Below, one piece after another: positions 59,172 through 64,000 of a stretch of 64,000 nucleotides of DNA. Position 1 is the first letter of the stretch. Every line of letters begins with the position of its first letter. The position numbers and the translations under genes are program-made. Origin of the DNA: Steinernema hermaphroditum. Its lineage: Eukaryota > Nematoda > Chromadorea > Rhabditida > Steinernematidae. The stretch covers positions 9,324,769-9,388,768 of the forward strand of contig CM059624.1 of NCBI GenBank assembly GCA_030435675.1. The letters run 5' to 3'. Under the pieces are notes generated by a model. It did no database searches, had not been told where the DNA came from, and saw nothing but the letters and a program-made list of their open reading frames with translations.

Positions 59172-59244
59172 GGCCTCGTGGCGCAATGGATAACGCGTCG
59201 GTCTACGGAACCGAAGATTGCAGGTTCGAATCCTGTCGAGGTCG
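59172..59244 (+). tRNA. tRNA-Arg (anticodon ACG)
   Basis: The acceptor strands GGCCTCG (59172) and CGAGGTC (59237) pair fully with one G-T, followed by discriminator G. The D-arm is GCGCAATGGATAACGC, the anticodon stem TCGGT/ACCGA encloses the loop CTACGGA (anticodon ACG, read as ICG), and the T-arm is GCAGG TTCGAAT CCTGT. A box (TGGCGCAATGG) and B box (GGTTCGAATCC) are intact, there is no intron, and a TTTT pol III terminator starts within about 10 bases of the 3' end. It should read CGT, CGC and CGA codons. Confidence 0.95.
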
Positions 59245-59259
59245 AGAGTTTTCTTTTGA

Positions 59260-60290
59260 GTATTTCACAGATATTCCCTCTTCCTTGCAATCCCGATTTT
59301 TCCGTTCCTCTTGAATTTCCAGAATTGCCATAATCGTTCCCTATTCTCATACTTTGCCAAATTTCCTCCGTTTACTACCAATATAAACAAAAACGAACAG
59401 CTTCGGACTATAGTCAAAACACAAATCTGTTATCTTCTGTTGTTTTCATCGCGGCACAACAGCATTTCAGGCAGATTTATGTCACGTCGTTGGCTCATAA
59501 AGAGGGATCGCGGGACATCTCTAACCACGAATAAACCAGGAGACGAGTGTATAAAAAAGGCATCTGAAGATACTTTTTGAACTTTCTATTGCTCCGAGCC
59601 CAAGCAAATAGTCTTCATTGTGTCTTTAGTTGCGTCTAAGCCTAGCTCCAAGTCCTCTTTTTGTATTCGTTATGACATTCGCTAAAAATCGAATTCTCTA
59701 TGCCAGCGACGTGGCCTGGCTTCGCTTTCACAGAGCTGGACGATACCTAGCCTCTTTTGCCCATGCATCCCCCACCTCAGCATCTCTACATGAAAGTGAC
59801 ACTACGATGCACCTTCCCTTAAACTATTCCCTTCCTAACGACTCCGCATTCGCTGCCGGTTCCACTTTTTTGGCCGTTCTGCCGCCGCAGATCTCCTTGT
59901 GCACGTTGTTCGATGCTGGTCAGAGGATTCCAGAACCTTCTGCAAACCGGTTCTCCTCCTCCCTGCGTCTCGGAGCGCTGAAATGCCCTCGCTGCCTCTT
60001 GGACCCTCTAAGCGCTCAGAAGCCGTTTCCCGCGACTTCGAGGTCCTTCCACAGGAGAGGACACTTCAGATCATCTGATGGGGCAAAAGATCTCGGTGCC
60101 CCATTGATCCTCTCGGCGCTGACCCGATTTCGGACGGAGGAAGGTGTTTGCACCCACATCTCCTCCGCTCGCGCACGTACATTTCCCGTTTCGCTGCGCG
60201 TTCCGTGGCGATAAAAGGCGCGCAGCGGCAGCGTCTTCGCCCCGCGAGGCCCTCTGGCGCCCCTCTGCAGCTCTAATCCCCTCTGTTTGT
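59260..60290. other. intergenic stretch and prolyl hydroxylase promoter
   Basis: 59630-60210 is an open but non-coding-looking frame. A TATA-like GATAAAAGG lies near 60210, about 80 bases before the proposed start of the prolyl 4-hydroxylase gene. TTTAG directly precedes its ATG. Confidence 0.4.
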
Positions 60291-60295
60291 TTAGA

Positions 60296-63047
60296 ATGAT
60301 CCTGAGCGCCGCGATTCTGATCGCCGTGGCTGGCGTCGCCACCGCCGACGTCTTCACGGCGATGGCCGACGTTGAGAACCTCATCCTCGGCGAGAAGGAC
60401 GTCACCTCCACTATCCAGAACTACATCGACGCCGAAGTACAGCGCCTAAACAAACTCGAGAGGTGGGAGGAGTCCCATAGGCCCCTAGAAAAAGTTCGAT
60501 CTTCAGGCTAGCGAAGGAGTACCGGGGACGGGCGGGCGAGAAGGGATCCGAGTACATCATGAACCCCCTGAACGCCTTCCTCCTCATCCAGCAGCTCCAG
60601 GACGACTGGGCGCACCTCAAGGGGGAGATGCAGGCGAACGCGGCCCCCGACTTCATCAAGAACATCACGGAGAGTCAGCTGGCGGTAGGTCACCCACATA
60701 ACCTTGACTCCGAGAGGCGCGTTCTTGACCGCCGCGAACGCTCTGATATCAGTAGTGTTCTCGACAACACGAACGAGACAAAGCATTTGACAGCAAGAAA
60801 AGAAAATTGAGGATGGCTCGTGGCATATTCTGCCATAAGCGACAGCAAAATTTGGCCAAAAAGATGAGTTATTGCACAAGAAGTGGTTGTTCTCAACTAT
60901 AATGCTTCCTTTAAGCTTGTTTTAATGTAGATCGGAGCTCGAAATGAGCTTGTGATGATCAGTACGCGCTCTTCCAAAACGATCTTCTTCATGACCTCCT
61001 AAACAAGAAATCCATTCAGACGAAGTACCCCACAAACGAAGACCTCGACGGCGCAGCCGTGGCCCTCCTCCGCCTGCAGGACACCTACAAACTGGAGGCC
61101 AGAGACCTGTCCCGCGGCGTCATCCTCGGGGAGAAGACGGGCCGCGAGCTGAACGCGCACGATTGCTACGAGATCGGACGCACGGCTTACAACCAGCGCC
61201 AGTTCCTCCACTCGCTCCGCTGGATGGAAGAGGCTATGCGGCTTCTGGAAACGGAGGAGCCCCCGACGGTGGAGCGCACTGAGATCCTCGAGTATCTCGC
61301 CTACGGTCACTACAAGCAGGGCGACATTGCCAAAGCCCTCGCCCTCACCAAGGAGCTCCGCGCCCTGTGGCCCGAGCACCCGCGCGCCGAGGGGAACGTC
61401 GAATGGTACACGAACATGTTGAAGAGCGGCGAGGAGCCGAAGAAGGTCGAGGACCGCTCCCAGAGCGCCGAGCGTGACTCCTACGAGGCTCTCTGTCGTG
61501 GCGAGACCACCGTGAACGCCACCCAGGCAGCGAAGCTCCACTGCTACCTGAAGAGGGACCGGCCCTTCCTCAAGATCGCCCCCATCAAGGTCGAGATCGT
61601 CCGCTTCGACCCCTTGGCCGTCCTCTTCAAGGAGGTCATCTCCGACCACGAAATCTCCGTTGTCCAGCAGTTGGCCACCCCCAAGGTAAGCTTTTTTATG
61701 TGAAATACTTTCGAATCAATTGAATGGCTAAAAGTTCACACAATTCAAAGATCTGGAAACATCAGGTACTGTAGCCTCTTCAAGAGAATTTTCATCTTTT
61801 GTTGACTTTTCTTTCTCTCTCTGTCACAGAGGAATCCACAAACGGAGGACTTAGAGTCCCTCTGTCCCTACTGAACTGATCGTCTCTCATTTGAGCTTGC
61901 GAGAGCCACCGTAAAAGCGGCAAACGGAAAGCTAGTGACTACGCATTACCGTATCGCGAAAAGGTCGGTCTCCGCTTCCCGCATGCTGTTTTTCTGCATG
62001 TCCTGTGCTCCTTAATCGCCCCGCATGTTCTTCCCTAACGCCCCCTTTTCAGCTCCGCCGTGCGACGGTCCAGAACGCGAAGACGGGAGCCCTGGAACAT
62101 GCCTCCTACCGTATCTCCAAGAGGTGCTCACCCCTCCGCTTCGCACTAACCCTATCCGGACCCTTCACCGCTTAAACGCTCCTTTTTAGCGCGTGGCTCA
62201 AGGGATACGACCACCCTGTCGTCGACCGCATCAACAAGCGCATCGACCTGATGACCAACCTGAATCAGGAGACCGCCGAAGACCTCCAGGTAGGCGAAAG
62301 CGCCCCGCGCACCCCGACAACCCTTGCAGATCGCCAACTACGGTATCGGAGGCCACTACGACCCCCACTTTGACTTTGCCAGAGTGAGTCATTCTCTTTG
62401 TGTTTCAGATCGCCAATTACGGCATCGGGGGACACTACGAGCCCCACTTCGACATGAGTACGGTAGGATACGGTTGCATGCCTCCTCACCTAACCCCGTA
62501 GCGCACTAATTCTTTCGTTTGGGTACTGTAGTTAGGGTGTTCTTGCACGAGTACCGCGGGCGACACTAAGAGGTGCCTTTCAGAGAGGCGAAAAGGACCC
62601 CTACAGGGAGGGAACCGGCAACCGTATCGCTACCGTACTCTTTTATGTAAGTGACGTCCATTTGTCTGTTTTAGAAGGAGGAGAAGAACGCGTTCAAGAA
62701 CCTCGGCACCGGCAACAGAATCGCGACCGTTCTCTTCTACGTACTCGGCCCCTCCTGACGTTCCCTAACGCCGTCGCTTTCAGATGTCGAAGCCGAGCAA
62801 GGGCGGCGCTACCGTATTCACTGAGTTGGGCACGGCGGCCTTCCCCTCTATGCACGACGCCCTCTTCTGGTACAACCTGAAGCGCAACGGCGAAGGTGAC
62901 CTGCAGACGCGACATGCGGCCTGTCCTGTCCTCGAGGGCGTCAAGTGGGTGTCCAACAAGTGGATCCACGAGCGCGGCCAGGAGTTCCGACGCCCCTGCG
63001 GCCTCACCCCCGACGCCGCCGAGGAGTTCGTCGGGGACCTCTCCTGA
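60296..63047 (+). CDS. collagen prolyl 4-hydroxylase alpha subunit, with alternative exons
   Basis: Constant exons: 60296-60462, 60507-60684, 61020-61685, 62190-62289 and 62784-63047. Alternative pairs: 61896-61963 or 62053-62123; 62330-62383 or 62409-62462; 62584-62646 or 62675-62740. One reading is 521 residues (human P4HA1 534). A signal peptide leads into the P4H N-terminal domain and the peptide-substrate TPR domain (LHCYLKRDRPFLKIAPIK). The catalytic domain shows the iron ligands His407 and Asp409 (PHFDF), His478 (TRHAACP), and the 2-oxoglutarate Lys488 (GVKWVSNKW). The enzyme hydroxylates proline in collagen chains in the ER together with protein disulphide isomerase; in worms it is needed for cuticle collagen. 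TTTAG lies 1 base before the ATG, a likely trans-splice site. Confidence 0.93.
61896..62123 (+). other. alternative exon pair 7a/7b of prolyl 4-hydroxylase
   Basis: Exon 7a (61896-61963, 68 nt, encoding LARATVKAANGKLVTTHYRI then AK) follows a TTTGAG acceptor. Exon 7b (62053-62123, 71 nt, LRRATVQNAKTGALEHASYR then ISK) follows TTTTCAG. Both end in phase 2 and both join the same next exon to give K-S-A-W. Joining both would break the frame (139 nt), so use of one or the other is expected. Confidence 0.8.
62330..62462 (+). other. alternative exon pair 9a/9b of prolyl 4-hydroxylase
   Basis: Two 54-nt exons encode IANYGIGGHYDPHFDFAR and IANYGIGGHYEPHFDMST, both with the iron-binding His-x-Asp. 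They are separated by only 25 nt that nevertheless begin with GTGAGT and end with TTTCAG. That gap is shorter than any intron I infer in this window, so only one of the two is likely to be included per transcript. Confidence 0.8.
62584..62740 (+). other. alternative exon pair 10a/10b of prolyl 4-hydroxylase
   Basis: Exon 10a (63 nt) encodes RGEKDPYREGTGNRIATVLF and Y; exon 10b (66 nt) encodes KEEKNAFKNLGTGNRIATVL and FY. They share the strand GTGNRIATVLFY and are separated by 28 nt with consensus ends. Both are phase 0. Inclusion of both would repeat a core strand of the catalytic domain. Confidence 0.78.
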
Positions 63048-63180
63048 GGCGCCGAGCAGGAAACGGTCCACAGTTTTAAATTATTCCCAATACGGTTACG
63101 GCGGTGTATATACGGTAAAGCGTTTTGTTTCTCTTCTCATGTACATATTATGCGTGCGCAGGGCTGAGATCAGCGACGGG

Positions 63181-64000
63181 TCAGCATTCGAGATCGGATT
63201 CCGGAGGGGCGTTGTAGAAGAAGGGCTGAGGGGGAGGTGCGAGGGCCGGGTGGAAGGGCCTCTCAGGGTAGTCGTAGTGAGAGGAGGCGATCGTCGACTC
63301 CGTCGCCGTCCGCGCTTCTCTCCTGGAAGGGACCGGATTGGAGGGACTCACCACAGGAGTACTTGCCTGAAGGAGCGCTCGGACATGCAGAAGCTGCGCG
63401 CGAGGCGACTGATCGTCCGGTGGGTGCCTCCGCCCGCCTTCAAGAGACTCAAGTAGCCGTAGTTCTCCGTCGCGCGCTCCAGAAGCACTGTGAAGATCGT
63501 GAGGAGCTCCTGGAAGGAGGGCCGGTCCTCGGGACTCGCGCGCCAGCACTTGTGCATGATCTCGTACCTGGAAGGAGCCGTCAAACGAGTCTCCAAATGG
63601 ATCACTCACATCTCCTCGTTGCACAGGTCGGGCCTCTCGGGGCGCCCCCCGGCCTCCAGGTACTCAAGGAGCCGATCGGGTTCGATGCCTTGGAAGGGAG
63701 TGCCGCCGAAGGTGTACATCTCGTAGAGGAGGATCCCGTAGGACCACACATCGCTCTTCTGGCTGAACTCGTGCTTCTGGAGGCACTCCAAGGCGAGCCA
63801 CTTGATGGGAAGCCGCCCCGAGGCCGAGACGAAAACGCCCTCCCTCCGCGACACCGATCCCGTGGACGCCGCGTTCATGTTCATACAGAGCCCGAAGTCG
63901 CCGATCTGAAGGATCCGATCTAGGGCATTTGAGGGGAGAGGAGGGTACCTTCGCGTTGTTCTCGCTGTCGACGAGGATGTTTCGCGCTGCCAAGTCGCGG
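63181..64000 (-). CDS. receptor-type tyrosine kinase, C-terminal part (5' end outside window)
   Basis: Minus-strand exons visible: 63949-64000 (cut by the window edge), 63610-63905, 63352-63567 and 63181-63322. The kinase part reads RDLAARN (catalytic loop of tyrosine kinases), DFG in IGDFGLCMN, LPIKWLALE, SDVWSYGILLYEMYTFG, TPFQG and CWRASPEDRPSFQEL, covering subdomains VIb to XI. A C-terminal tail of about 80 residues follows, with YGYL, HYDYPERP and FFYN as candidate phosphotyrosine docking sites. The activation loop between DFG and the ALE motif contains no tyrosine. The last intron is only 29 nt. The gene converges on the prolyl hydroxylase gene, the two stops being about 130 bases apart. 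The exact RTK class cannot be told without the N-terminus. Confidence 0.85.

Noticed and set aside
59630..60214. 194-codon frame upstream of prolyl 4-hydroxylase
   Set aside because: Leu/Ser/Pro/Arg-rich chance frame in promoter DNA, with an equally long frame on the other strand.

Overview
This looks like a nematode chromosome segment; the genus cannot be fixed from the sequence, but the style is that of a free-living or entomopathogenic rhabditid-type worm. The evidence is dense split genes with very short introns (mostly 38-50 nt, a few near 30), UUUYAG-type acceptors (TTTCAG, TTTTAG, some TTGAG or TAAG), several acceptor-like sites directly in front of start codons (as expected for spliced-leader trans-splicing), and worm-style gene families. 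All gene models were built by hand from splice signals, reading-frame phase and recalled family patterns; none was checked by a search.

Layout. 1-1.9 kb: degenerate repeats, then a small secreted protein gene. 2-15 kb: gene-poor DNA with four foldback (inverted-repeat) elements, one of them 1.27 kb with tRNA-like modules in its arms. 15.2-23.9 kb: an OB-like small protein, an ACCS-type PLP enzyme with an Asp-to-Asn change, a myristoylation-motif CAP protein, two small unknown proteins, and a membrane-anchored protein with two phospholipase A2-like modules. 25-28.7 kb: a large RBR-type zinc protein on the minus strand with a tRNA-like insert in an intron. 28.7-32.1 kb: no gene seen. 32.2-36.5 kb: mitochondrial thiamine pyrophosphate carrier (minus), RAB5IF homologue, and beta-1,3-glucosyltransferase B3GLCT with an HDEL tail. 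36.7-39.9 kb: an 11-exon gene containing a retroelement-type integrase core, apparently domesticated.

40-49.3 kb holds two tandem Otx-type K50 homeobox genes with identical intron positions and matching promoter blocks. 52-57.2 kb: a secreted Cys-rich protein (minus) and a testican-like protein. 58.2-58.9 kb: a very short DEG/ENaC gene that stops just after the first membrane segment. 59.2 kb: tRNA-Arg(ACG). 60.3-63.0 kb: collagen prolyl 4-hydroxylase alpha subunit with three pairs of duplicated alternative exons. 63.2-64 kb: the 3' end of a receptor-type tyrosine kinase (minus), cut by the window edge.

The genes are mostly independent housekeeping, developmental or secretory genes, with no operon-like functional cluster. 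B3GLCT, prolyl 4-hydroxylase and testican all belong to ER or extracellular-matrix biology. The strongest items for a second look are the triple set of alternative exons in prolyl 4-hydroxylase, the integrase-derived gene, the truncated DEG/ENaC gene and the duplicated Otx regulatory regions.
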